Positions 21,786-31,674 of a stretch of 64,000 nt of DNA are shown one piece after another. Source of the stretch: Erinaceus europaeus (lineage: Eukaryota; Chordata; Mammalia; Eulipotyphla; Erinaceidae); assembly GCF_950295315.1 (NCBI RefSeq), contig NC_080164.1, forward strand, positions 62,944,042 through 63,008,041, read 5' to 3'. Under the pieces are notes generated by a model. It ran no database searches. It was not told the origin of the DNA and saw only the letters and a program-made list of their open reading frames with translations. The position numbers and the translations under genes are program-made. Every line of letters begins with the position of its first letter. The stretch's first letter is position 1.

Positions 21786-22060
21786 AAGGGACTAGCTCAG
21801 CGGGTTAAGCGCACATGGCGCAAAGTCCAAAGACCAGCGAGCCGCCCCCCCTCCCCACCTGCAGGGGAGTCGCTTCACAGGCAGTGAAGCAGGAATGCAG
21901 GTCTTTCCCCCCCCATCACACCCCCCACCCCCGTCTCCCCTCTTCTCTCCATTTCTCTCTGTTCTAACAACGACATCAATAATAACTACAACAACAATAA
22001 AAAACAAGGGCAACAGAAGAGAAAATAAATATAAAAAAATAATAAAATAGTTTTTTTTTT
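21786..22060 (+). mobile_element. SINE-A
   Basis: Starts GGGACTAGCTCAGCGGGTTAA. It is degenerate through its C-rich middle and ends AACAGAAGAGAAAATAAATA. Confidence 0.88.
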
Positions 22061-22789
22061 AATTTAAGTCAGCCTGGAGCACTGAAACCCTAGAGACAAT
22101 AGGGAAAGTAAAAGAAAAGAGAAAAAAAAAGGAGGAGGAGAAAGACAGACAAGTAAGCAACTGCTAAAGCGAGATTTCCCCCCTTGATATTACTTGTAAA
22201 CCACAAGGGCTCAGGTTTAGAAACAGATTAACTGGAAGTGACAAATGGCAGTTCTCACAGCAAAGTTTTGATGACGACAGTGTGACTTCAGAGTGTACCG
22301 AAACATCCTCCCTAAATTCCAGTTAAAGTGGCAAAAAGCCTAATCTAATTCTTAATTCGGCCAAGGAAAGACACAAACACCTAACAGCTCTCCTGATATT
22401 CTCCTTAAAGTTGCATATGGGAAAAAAAGAAAAGTTACATAGAAAATGATGGGTTTTTTCAAATTGCATAACGATCTTCTTAAATCGCAGTAACAATCTC
22501 TTTTTTTTTAGAGTGTATTTAAAATCACGCTTACTGTCAAGTCATGTTCATGTTGTTTATTTTAGTGCCATGTTCCTCAAAGTCCAGCGCCCCCCAACAT
22601 TCATGTGCACTTGCAAATGAATTATTGCTAACCCTACAAAACAAGTGAACATGTAGGGGCAATAAAAAATATACTACTAATAATAAAGTGGCTGAAACAG
22701 AATCAAGCTGCATTGCCACTGAAACTACCTCCAGGTAAGCGACATGATCACGGCAGACCTCACCCCCCCCACCCCAGGCGCAGCGCCCC
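22061..22789. other. Repeat-free 5' end of STARD7 intron 1
   Basis: About 730 bp without SINEs next to exon 1, in contrast to the rest of the intron. It may hold regulatory sequence, but no specific site is claimed. Confidence 0.6.
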
Positions 22790-24060
22790 AGCCTCCACGC
22801 CGGCTCACCTCTGCATCTCCTCCTCCTGGATCCGCTCCTCGTCCCACACGAAGACGCCGGCTAGAGCCGCCATGAGAGCCGGGGCCTGGCCGGGGCGGCC
22901 CCGCAGCCGGCGCCAGAGGCGGCCCAGCAGGACGCGGCGGGAGCTCTCGGAGTACAGGCGGCCGTAGAGCTGCGCGATCTGCTGCGCGCGCCGCACGCGC
23001 AGGCCCGTCACGAAGCGGCACTGATTGGCCAGCAGGCCCAGCAGGCCCCCGGTCCGCACCCCCGCGGCCCCCGCCGCCGCCGCCGCCGCCCCCGCCGCCG
23101 CGGCGCCCGCCAGCCAGGCGGTCAGGGGGCCTGGCGGCCTCCGCGGAAACATAGCGCTGCGGAGAGCGGCGAGCGCCTCGCCCGGACCCTGGAGTCCCCG
23201 CGCCCCGCGTGCGCCTGAAGGCGTGCGAGGCCTCCTTTGCAGGGCAGAAGGCCCAAAGGAAAGGGCAGGCGGCCTCCCCGAGACGTCCCTAATTGACCGG
23301 CCCCGAGCTCGTCTCAGTGCTCGGCCAGCTCTTCATCTCCGCCGCAGCAGCCGCTGAAAGAGTCCCCTTTTGAGGAGACAGCCCGTCGCGGGGGGCGGCG
23401 GGGGGCACTGGCGGGGGGGAGGAGTCCGCACCGCTGCAAGAGGCACTCTCGGCGCAGGTCGCGAGTCGGACGGGCCGGCGGCCGCTCAGCCCTAAAGCCC
23501 CCTCCCTCCTCCGCGTCTTCAAGCGGGCGCCGAAGTCCCGCCGTGCAGAGCTCGCGAGGGTCCAAGGAGCAGGCGAGGGGCAGCGGTTCCGCTTCTACCA
23601 CATGCGCGGCCTGCCTGCAACCTACCTTCTCCCGGCACCTCGGCCCGGATTGGACGCGGGCCGGGTTCCTCTGGGCTGATTGGTAGCCGCAGCTGCCCGT
23701 CACCGCTCCTGCCCGCCCCCGTGCGCGGCGCCCCACCCCGACTAGCAAGGTAGGTGGCGCGACCGCGAGCGCTAGTCAAGGGCGCGGAGAAGAGTGACCG
23801 TCGGATCCCGTGGCCAGTGCCGCCATCTTCTCGCCGCGGCCCAGCGGAGGGGCGCGGCCAGGTGCTGTTTGAATCCTGTACGGTGCTTGGTGGCTCTGAG
23901 AGGCGGGGTACTGTCGCCCGATTCACTAATTTGAGTGGGACGGCGGCACCAGGTAGCCCCTGCCGGGCCAGGGCGTCTCAGGTTGGGGAGCTCCGGCCGT
24001 GAAGACTCTTAGTGGATGTGGACTCCACCCCGCCCTCCCGAGACTGGACCAGTGTGATGC
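22790..24060. promoter_or_regulatory. CpG island and STARD7 promoter region
   Basis: Very GC- and CpG-rich, and repeat-free. On the minus strand upstream of the ATG there are two CCAAT motifs (ACCAATCAG at about 23677-23685 and TCCAATCC at about 23646-23653), the classical NF-Y pattern. GC boxes of Sp1 type lie near 23393-23408 and 23708-23720. A YY1-like GAAGATGGCGGC (minus) lies at 23819-23830. No TATA box is seen. STARD7 transcription probably starts in the 200-450 bp upstream of the ATG. Human has a divergent non-coding STARD7-AS1 starting here; nothing in the sequence proves it in this species. Confidence 0.8.
22809..23152 (-). CDS. STARD7: STARD7 coding exon 1 with mitochondrial targeting sequence
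   Basis: 114 codons plus two bases. The ATG at 23152 has G at -3. The donor is AG|GTGAGC at 22808. The N-terminus is Arg-rich and then has a low-complexity Ala/Gly tract (about residues 16-31) encoded by GCC/GCG repeats. After it come the strongly conserved LLANQCRFVTGLRVRR, AQQIAQLYGRLYSESSRR and a hydrophobic segment ALMAALAGVFVW before DEERIQEEE. In the known protein this region is the mitochondrial presequence and the membrane segment processed by the rhomboid protease PARL. The Ala/Gly tract makes the exon roughly 17 residues longer than the human one as I recall it. Exon 2 follows in frame at 672. Confidence 0.96.
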
Positions 24061-24167
24061 CCTTCCGGCCCAAAACAGTTGCAGAAAGCTGTGTGGGCAA
24101 ATGGCCAGGCTGGTGGAATATATTTTGAGTATGTAGTCAATCGGGCGGAACACCCCCCATACATGTA

Positions 24168-24205
<38 letters not shown>

Positions 24206-24329
24206 TGAAAGTGCTGCCGTCTACATTCTGCGCACTCTGGCGTGAGCAGTGAGCCCGCGGCCGGCGGGGCCTCAGGTTCGCAGCTGAAGCTCTAACAGGC
24301 AAGGGATGGGGAAGGGAGGGGAGGGGAGG
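24061..24329. repeat. CpG-island flank with (CA)n microsatellite
   Basis: (CA)n at about 24169-24202 and a G-rich GGGGA repeat at 24306-24336. Otherwise unassigned. Confidence 0.75.
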
Positions 24330-24437
24330 GGAGGGAAACAGGTAGGTAGCTCACTCGGGAGGATGCCTGCTTTGCCTTGCGCTTGAGCAGGTGGGACCAG
24401 GTGTCTTTCTTTCTCTTTCTCTTCCCCCACCCCTCCC
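24330..24437 (+). mobile_element. SINE-E remnant
   Basis: GGTAGGTAGCTCACTCGGG, then GATGCCTGCTTTGCCTTG. Bases 24438-24552 are unassigned. Confidence 0.6.
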
Positions 24438-24552
24438 CAAAGTCCACCCTGCTAGGACAAATAAAGCCGCAGAATGGGCTGGCTTGGAGTACATGGCCAG
24501 TGATCAAGGAGTTCCTCTCTCTCCACCCAAAGGTGACAAGAGTGGAAGGGGC

Positions 24553-24775
24553 GTGGTCCGGGAGGTGGCACAATGGGTAAAGCATTGGATTCTCGTCACG
24601 TGCGCTTAACCCGCGGCGCTGCCGCCCTACCGCCCTACCCCGGAAGCATTGGATTCTCAACCATGAGGTCTCGACTTCAGTCCCTGGCAGCACATGTACC
24701 AGAGTGATATCTGGTTCTATCTCTCCTCCTACCTTTCTCGTTAATAAATAAATAAAATCTCTTAAAAAAAAAAAA
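24553..24775 (+). mobile_element. SINE-B interrupted by a 49-bp SINE-A head
   Basis: SINE-B GGTCCGGGAGGTGGCACAATG to AATAAATAAATAAAATCTC. It is split after AAGCATTGGATTCTC (24580-24594), which is repeated exactly at 24644-24658. Confidence 0.9.
24595..24643 (-). mobile_element. Tailless SINE-A head insertion
   Basis: 49 bp. Its complement starts CCGGGGTAGGGCGGTAGGG and ends GGTTAAGCGCACGTGAC, that is, only the 5' tRNA-like end of SINE-A with no body or A-tail. It is flanked by a perfect 15-bp duplication. Confidence 0.82.
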
Positions 24776-25127
24776 AGACTAGAAGGGGAATTAGGTTGCC
24801 TACTTTGCACCACTCCTGAAATGCATTATATTATTAAGTGTAATAGTATTAAAATTACTACTCAGTAACCAACCTCATTAAAAACAAAAAGAAACTTCTG
24901 GATGTCCAATAGGAAATGCTTGCACTAAATTGTCTCTTTAGATGGTGAAGTACCTGGTTAAGCTCCCATGCTACAATGCACGGCCCTGCAGTGGTGAAGC
25001 AGAGTTGCAGGTGTCTCTATCTCTACCTTCCCTCTTGATTTCTGACTGTCTCTATCCAATAGATAAAGATACTTTTTTAAAAAAATTAAAAGCAAATATA
25101 CTTAAATAATTTTTAATTTAGTCTCTA
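24776..25127 (+). mobile_element. SINE-D with unassigned flank
   Basis: 24942-25085 is a shortened SINE-D (GAAGTACCTGGTTAAGCTCC, GCAGGTGTCTCTATCTC). Bases 24776-24941 and 25086-25127 are unassigned. Confidence 0.75.
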
Positions 25128-25895
25128 ATATTTTTTTTTGCCTTGAGGGTTATTGCTGATGCTCTGCCTGCCTTATGAATCCCACTGCTCCTGGAGGCTA
25201 TTTTTTCCCTTTTTATTGCCCTTGTTGTTCATCTTTGTTGTTGTTGTTGTTGTTATTGTCGTTGTTGAATAGGACAGAGAGAAATCGAGAGAGGAGGAAA
25301 GATTAACACCTGCAGACCTACTTCACCGCCTGTGAAGCAAACTCCCACCCCCTGCAGGTGGGGAACCAGGGGCTCGAACCGGGATCCTTCCTCTGGTCCT
25401 TGCCCTTTGCGCCATGTGCGCTTAACCCACTGCGCTATTGCCTGACCACCCCCCTTTTTTTTCTTTTTTTTTTACACCAGTGTTAAACGCCTTGTTGACA
25501 AACAAGAAAACAAAATTGTAAGAGGTTTTCCTGGTATAAAAAAGGCTCGGGGGCATGTTCTGATGTATTAAGAAATGCATCACTTTTTTTTTTCTTGCCT
25601 CCAGGTTTATTATTGCTGGGGCTTGGTGCCTGCACTACAAATCCACTGCTCCTGGAGGGCATTTTTCCCATTTTGTTGCCCTTATTGTTACCCTTATTAT
25701 TGTTGTTGATAGGACAAAGAGAAATCAAGAAAGGGGGAAGACGGGGAGAGAAAGACAGACACCTGCAGACCTGCTTCACCGTCCATGAAGTGACCCCTCT
25801 GCAGGTGGGGAGCAGGGGTTCCAACCAGGATTCTTATGCCAAACCTTGTACTTTGCGCCATGTGTGCTTAACCTGCTGCGCTACTGCCCAGCTCC
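25128..25895 (-). mobile_element. Two SINE-A copies with 3' module
   Basis: 25128-25447 and 25583-25895, both with poly-T, the module complement and head complements (CTATTGCCTGACC; CTACTGCCCAGCTCCC). The 135 bp between them is unassigned. Confidence 0.9.
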
Positions 25896-25939
25896 CGTAA
25901 CTCTTACTTTATGCAAATTTAGATAGTAAAGACATTGTT

Positions 25940-26715
25940 GGTAGGGGAGGTGGTACAGTGGGTAAAGCATTGAACTGTCCGACATGGTGTCCCCAGTTTG
26001 ATCCCTGGCTGCGGGCTCACTCTGGGTCCCCCACCCCCCTGGCCAGTGGCTGCAAAGGGTCAGAGTGGCCCTCTGGGAGTCCTGTGGTAGCTCTGCTTGG
26101 CGAGGGCAAAGTGTGTAAAGAGACAAAATAGCCCCAGGAGAGCCTCAAGGGGTCATCTCGTTTATTGGGGGGAAAGGCAGGCAAATATACCCATTGATGG
26201 GGGGGAGGTTGAGGTAATTATTAACCCAAACACAGAGCAACATTATGCATAGTCACATTTTGACCTACAGACTATTTGATCACAAGTAAAGGGTTACCAT
26301 ACAAGGTTTGAGCACAAGCTTCACAATGTAAATTTTCCGGATAGATTGCTGGCACTTGGGGGGACGGGGGGGGGGGGAGGCAGCTGAGCAATCAGGATGT
26401 TTTGCTGGCGGTTTTCAAGTTAGCCATACACAGTAATTTATGGTCTTTGTTTTAAAAGGGAGGAAGGGTAGCATATGTAGAGAGGCACCCATGTCTGGGA
26501 GTCCAAGTCATAAATTCCAGAGGTCGGGAGGGACCTACCATATCTCAACCCATTTGGGAGAGGGTCTGGGGTCAGACTCTCATGGAAACAATGGCCTGGA
26601 CTTCCTGGGCAGTGGGCCCAGCCCCCAACACCTAGCATCTCATGTACAGAACAATGCTCTGGTTCTCTTCCCCACCTCTTACTAATAATAAATACTTAAA
26701 GAGAAATTAAAGTTA
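25940..26715 (+). mobile_element. SINE-B split by a solo LTR
   Basis: SINE-B head and middle 25940-26009 (AGGGGAGGTGGTACAGTGGG to GATCCCTGGC). The remainder is 26631-26715 (CATGTACAGAACAATGCTCTG). Confidence 0.85.
26010..26630 (-). mobile_element. Solo LTR, class II-type
   Basis: 621 bp between CCTGGC and CCTAGC (6 bp, one mismatch). The minus strand begins TGTTGGGGGCTGGGCC and ends GAGCCCGCA, so it has TG..CA ends. A polyadenylation signal (CCCAATAAACGAG, minus) lies at about 26157-26169. No internal retroviral sequence remains. Confidence 0.78.
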
Positions 26716-26847
26716 TACATAAAGAGAGAAAAACATAAGATCCTACTAAATGTCAAAATTTAGATTTGTTGGGGAACATGTACTGGAGTGGTTGCTTTGG
26801 CTAGTCTCATGTGAAATTCTTATATTCAATAAATAAAATAAATCTTG

Positions 26848-27640
26848 GGGGGAGTCTGCAGTAGCGCAGTGGGTTAAGCGCAGGTGGCACAAAGCATAAG
26901 GGCCAGCATAAGGATCCCGGTTCAAGCCCCCGGCTCCCCACCTACAGGGGAGTTACTTCACAAGTGGTGAAGAAGCAGGTCTGCAAGTGTCTTATCTTTC
27001 TCTGCCCCTCTGTCTTCCCCTCCCCTCTCCATTTCCCTCTGTCCTATCCAACAACAGCGACATCAATAACTACAACAAGGGAGTCCAGCAGTAGGGCAGC
27101 AGGTTAAGCGCACATGGTGCAAAGCGCAAGGACTAGCAGAAGGATCCTGGTTCTAGCCCCCGGCTCCCCACCTGTAGGGGAGTCGCTTCACAAGCGGTGA
27201 AGCAGGTCTGCAGGTGTCTGTCTTTCTCTCCCCTTCTCTGTCTTCCCCTCCTCTCTTCATTTCTCTGTCCTATCCAACAACGACGATATCAATAATAATA
27301 ACTACAACAATAAAACAAGGGCAACAAAAGAAAATAAAATAATAATAATAACCAACAATAGGGGAGTCGGGCGGTAGCACAGCAGGATAAGCACATGTGG
27401 CGCAAAGCGCAAGGACTGGTTAGGATACCAGTTCAAGCCCCCAGCTCCCCATCTGTAGGGGAGTTGCTTCTCAGGCGGTGAAGCAGGTCTGCAGGTGTCT
27501 CTCTGTCTCTCTTTCTCTCTATCTCCCCCTTCTCTTTCAATTTCTCTCTGTCTCTATCCAATAACAAAAAAAATTCTTTAAAAAAACAATAAAACAAGGG
27601 CGACAAAAAGGAATAAATAAATATTTTTTAAAATTAAAAA
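26848..27640 (+). mobile_element. Three SINE-A copies in tandem
   Basis: 26848-27075 (tail lost, runs directly into the next head), 27076-27355 and 27361-27640. Confidence 0.92.
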
Positions 27641-27641
27641 T

Positions 27642-28055
27642 ATTGCTCAACAATTTGTTTGGCCTCGTATGTTAACTCTCTTTTCAATCACCAGGTTCCA
27701 GATGCCACCAGGTTGCTGGCCAGGCTTCCCTGGATTGAAGATCCCACCAATGTGTCCTGGAGCTCAGCTTCCCCAGAGACACACCCTACTAGGGAAAGAG
27801 AGAGGCAGACTGGGAGTATGGACCGACCAGTCAACGCCCATATTCAGCAGGGAAGCAATTACAGCAGCCAGACCTTCTACCTTCTGCAACCCACAATGAC
27901 CCTGGGTCCATGCTCCCAGAGGGATAGAGAATGGGAAAGCTATCAGGGGAGGAGGTGGGATATGGAGATTGGGTGGTGGGAATTGTGTGGAGTTATACCC
28001 CTCCTACCTTATGGTTTTGTTAATCCTTTCTTAAATAAAATTTAAAAAATTAAAA
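27642..28055 (+). mobile_element. R element copy
   Basis: Same start as the 19.7 kb copy (TGCTCAACAATTTGTTTGGC), same 3' end (TACCTTATGGTTTTGTTAA), A-rich tail, and AT-rich flanks that may be the duplication. A frame of about 128 codons is open at 27659-28045, aligning over its whole length with 19707-20075. Product unrecognised. Confidence 0.83.
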
Positions 28056-28068
28056 ATAAATAAATTTT

Positions 28069-28260
28069 GGGGCTGGGTGGTGGTGCACCTGGTTAAGGGC
28101 ACATGATACAATGTGCAAGGACCTAGGTTTGAGCCCCTGATCCCCACCTGCAGGGAGAAAGCTTTGCAAGTGGTGAAGTAGTGCTGCAGGTATCTCTCTC
28201 CCTATCCTCCCCTCTCTTGATTTCTGGTTGTCTCTGTCTAATAACTGAATAAAGATAAGT
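28069..28260 (+). mobile_element. SINE-D
   Basis: GGCTGGGTGGTGGTGCACCTG to TAATAACTGAATAAAG. Confidence 0.9.
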
Positions 28261-28607
28261 TTAAAAATTGTTTCAAAACTTAGTCTATAAAAATGAATTA
28301 AATAAAATTAAACTTTAAAAGAAAAAATAGATCTATCTAGACTGAATTTATGTGTCAGGGGATGTTATTAGTATTACTGAAGATTGGTATTGATGCTTAT
28401 CTTCTCTTGATGGATATATAACAGAAAATATTTGTAATATATCTGCTTTACCAAGTACACTACCACCTGGTCCTGCAGAAAATATTATTTGACACTTTGT
28501 AGAAGCAAGCTTTTCTCAGTGATGTTAGAATTGCCAAGCAGGTGAAATGGGGGGAGAGAGGGAACTTTCCTTATGTCCCACATCCCTTGATTTAGAAAGA
28601 GCACTTC
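28261..28607. other. Unassigned sequence
   Basis: AT-rich. A SINE-D scrap (TACACTACCACCTGGTCC) lies near 28457. Confidence 0.55.
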
Positions 28608-28905
28608 TGGGGCTGGGCAGTGGTGTACCCAGTGGACTGCATATGTTACCATGCTTAAGGACCGGGGTTCAAGCTCCCACTCCCCATCTGCAGAGGGGAA
28701 GCTTCACGAGCAGTGAAATAGGTCTACAGGTGTTGTCTCTCTTTTTCTCTCCCTCTATCTCCACTGCCCTCAGTTTCTCTCTAGCCTATCTAATAGAATA
28801 GAAAGAAAAGAGAAAGAGAAAAAAAGGCCTATGGAATTTCTGGGTTCATAGTGCTGGCACTGAGCCCCAGCAAAAGCCCTGGTGGCAATAAAAAAAATTA
28901 ATTAA
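28608..28905 (+). mobile_element. SINE-D with 3' module
   Basis: GGGGCTGGGCAGTGGTGTACC head, and a module ending GCACTGAGCCCCAGC..CCTGGTGGC. Confidence 0.83.
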
Positions 28906-28919
28906 AATAAACTACTTTT

Positions 28920-29274
28920 GTGGGAAACAGTTTAGGATTCCACAAAACATAAAGAAATGGACGTACCATATGATCTGGCAATTCTTCTCCTGGGCATCTA
29001 TCTACTGGAATTGCGTGGGGGGGGGGGGTTGTTTGTTTGTTTTATCAGAGTATTGCTGTGATCTGAAGGTGCTGAGGCTCGAACTCCTAGGCATCTATCT
29101 TGAAGAACACAAAATCATATCTGAAAAGATCTGTGCCCACCTATATTCATACAGTGCTATTTTATCATAGAGTTTGAAAACAACCCAAGTGTCCAACAAC
29201 AGATGAGTGACTAAGGAAGTTGTAGTTTACATACACAATGAAAGACTACTCAACTATAAGAACCAGTGAAATTT
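28920..29274 (+). mobile_element. Old L1 ORF2 3' fragment
   Basis: ACCATATGATCTGGCAATTC, CATATCTGAAAAGATCTGTGC and CACAATGAAAGACTACTCAAC correspond to the ORF2 C-terminal region, with stops. A short interruption containing a G11 run lies at about 29017-29090. Confidence 0.8.
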
Positions 29275-30345
29275 CTGACTTATTTCACTTACCATGAATT
29301 TTTCAAGGTCCATCCAAGATCAGCTGGAAATGGTGAAGTCATCATTTTTTATAGCTGAGTAGTATTCCATTGTGTATACAGACCACAACTTGTTCAGCCC
29401 ACTCATCTATTGTTGGACACCTGGGTTGCTTCCAGGTTTTGGCTATTACAAATTATGCTGCCAAGAACATATGTGTACACAGATCTTTTTGGATGGATAT
29501 GTTGGGTTCCTTAGGATATATCCACAGGAGAGGAATTGCAGGATCATTGGGTAGGTCCATTTCTAGCCTTCTGAGAGTTCTCCAGACTGTTCTCCACAGA
29601 GGGTGGACCAATTGACATTCCCACCAGCAGTGCAGGAGGGTTCCTTTGACCCCACACCCTCTCCAGCATTTGCTGCTGCTACCTTTTCTGATGTATGACA
29701 TTCTCACAGGAGTGAAGTGGTATCTCGTTGTCTTTATTTGCATTTCTCTGACAATCAGAGACTTGGAGCATTTTTTCATGTGTTTCTTGGCCTTTTGGAT
29801 CTCTTCTGTGCTGAATATTCTGTCCATGTCCTCTCCCTATTTTTGGATGGGGTTATTTGTTTTCTTGTGGTTGAGTTTGGCAAGCTCTTTATATATATAT
29901 TGGTTATTAAACTCTTGTCTGATATATGGCATGTAAAGATCTTCTCCCATTCTGTGAGGGGTCTCTTGGTTTGGGTAGTGGTTTCATTTGCTGTGCAGAA
30001 GCTTTTTAATTTGATGTAGCCCCATAGGTTTATGCTTGCCTTAGTCTTCTTTGTAATTGGATTCATTTCATTGAAGATGTCTTTAAAATGTATGCAGAAA
30101 AGAGTTCTGCCAATATTTTCCTCTAAGTATCTGATAGTTTGTGGTCTAACATCCAAGTCCTTGATCCACATGGAATTTACTTTTGTATTTGGTGAAACAT
30201 AGTGGTTCAGTTTTATTCTTCTGCATGTTTCAACCCAATTTTTCCAACACCATTTGTTGAAGAGACTCTGCTTTCCCCATTTAATAGTCAAGTAACCTTT
30301 ATCAAAGATTAGATGTCCATAGGTGTGGGGGCTCAAAAGATTTTT
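29275..30345 (-). mobile_element. L1 ORF2 C-terminal part, opposite orientation
   Basis: Minus-strand frames give [37 protein letters not shown] and [19 protein letters not shown], the L1 ORF2 C-terminal domain. Frameshifts are present and the 3' UTR is absent. Its inner end overlaps the L1 region of the preceding plus-strand piece. Confidence 0.88.
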
Positions 30346-30654
30346 TAATAAGGGCACTGGACAGTGGTTTAGTGGTAGAACACATTGCCTAATATGTCTG
30401 GAAAAACAAAACTAAATCCACCACCCTTAACAGAGCTTCTCTCTGGCCTGTGAAGACACAGTTGAGTACCAATATGGAGCTGTAACCAAGAAAAGCAACT
30501 TGGAAACGAAGGGAGGAGCACCATCTTCTAGGTCTATGAACAGCCATTAGACTGCTCTGGTGAAGAATAGGTCCAGAAGTCGAAGGATAGAAGAGGGGCA
30601 TCTTCACTTACCACCAAAGTCAGTATTGCCATTGTAATATTTCTGTCAATGGGC
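30346..30654. other. Unassigned sequence
   Basis: Possibly a degraded retrocopy (no large frame recognised). A tRNA-SINE-like GACAGTGGTTTAGTGGTAGAAC is at about 30361. Confidence 0.4.
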
Positions 30655-30911
30655 TGTGGAGATAGCATAATGGTTATACAAAGGGACTTTCTTGCTTGAG
30701 GCTCCAAGTCATAGGTTCAGTCTCCCAAACCAGCAAAAATCAGAGCTGAGCAATGCTCTGGTAAAACAAAAAAACAGAAAAGCCCTACTTTATTTTTTTA
30801 ACAGAGAACTGCTCGGCTCTGGCTTGTGGTGTGGGGGATTGAACCTAGGACTTGACAGAACCTCAGGCTTGAGAATCTGTTTGCATAACCATTATGCTAT
30901 CTACCCCCACC
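30655..30911. mobile_element. SINE-C (+) followed by SINE-C (-) with target duplication
   Basis: The plus copy is 30655-30791. The minus copy, about 30793-30912, is flanked by AGAAAAGCCCTACTTTA on both sides (about 30776-30792 and 30914-30930). The pair forms an inverted repeat. Confidence 0.88.
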
Positions 30912-31021
30912 CCAGAAAAGCCCTACTTTAAAGATATTTCTGTCACCACATCTCTGCCCTTTTGGACTTTTGAGGTACCAGTTTCCAATTGAGGGGATAC
31001 ACAAAAGTTCTACTTAATTAT

Positions 31022-31345
31022 TATTTTTTAAAATTTTATTTATTGGATAGAGAGAAATCGAGAGCAAAGGGGGGGATAGAGAGGGTGAGAGACACCTGCA
31101 GCACTGCTTCACCACTTGTGAAGCTTTCCCCCTGCAGGGGGTACCGGGGACTCGAACCTGGGTCCTTGCGCGTTGTAACATGTGTGCCCAACCAGGTGCA
31201 CTATCACCTGGCCCCTTACTATTTTTTTTTTTAATAAATGGGTTTTGTTGTTGTTGTTGTTTTGTTTTTACCAGAGCATTGCTCATCTCTGGCTTATGGT
31301 GGTGCAGAGGATTGAACCTGAGACTTTGGAGCCTCAGGCATGGGA
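31022..31345 (-). mobile_element. SINE-D and SINE-C
   Basis: SINE-D 31022-31217 (to CTATCACCTGGCCCC). SINE-C 31218-31345 with a GTTGTT-rich tail. Confidence 0.88.
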
Positions 31346-31674
31346 GTCTCTGCATTTAATTTATAACTGCCACCAGACCCTTTGAGCTACTGGTGCCAAG
31401 GCACCAGCAGGCAGGAGACATCATCCTGGCTGCAGTAATTGATCTTGAATGTCAGGAAGAACCAGGACTGCAGTTACACAACAAGAGCAAAGAAGAAGAA
31501 AAAGTGTTTGGCATCCAGATGATCCAGCTGGGTGTCTATTCATACTCCCTTCCTCAGCTTAGATGGCAAATAAACAGAAGCAGCAGACCATGCATGGCCT
31601 GAACATGGTATGGTGAGCAGGGGCTTAATGGAGATGCTGACTGAAGATGAAGAGAATTCAAAATTGGTTGCAGG
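31346..31674 (+). pseudogene. Possible dUTPase-like retroviral remnant
   Basis: The frame at 31393-31602 reads PRHQQAGDIILAAVIDLECQ and then GLQLHNKSKEEEKVFGIQ. This spacing (Val-Ile-Asp, then a Leu-x-Leu-His-Asn turn, then Lys-Glu-Glu) resembles dUTPase domains carried by some endogenous retroviruses. The similarity fades after about 45 residues, the expected C-terminal part is absent, and no LTR belongs to it. Judged by eye only. Confidence 0.45.

Larger units (their letters stand above)
673..22808 (-). other. STARD7: STARD7 intron 1
   Basis: Runs from the exon 1 donor (GTGAGC, 22808) to the exon 2 acceptor (CTAG, 673), 22.1 kb. It is mostly SINEs and L1 pieces listed separately. The human counterpart is the site of the pentanucleotide expansion causing familial adult myoclonic epilepsy type 2. 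Confidence 0.93.

Noticed and set aside
23025..24002. Several long open frames on both strands in the CpG island
   Set aside because: High GC content removes stop codons. The frames overlap each other and STARD7 exon 1, and none resembles a known protein.
29450..29830. A separate gene of about 124 codons
   Set aside because: The peptide is the L1 ORF2 C-terminal region, followed by L1 frames on the same strand.
30389..30607. A 72-codon minus-strand frame as a processed pseudogene
   Set aside because: I could not match it to any protein and there is no A-tail or duplication, so it is left unassigned.
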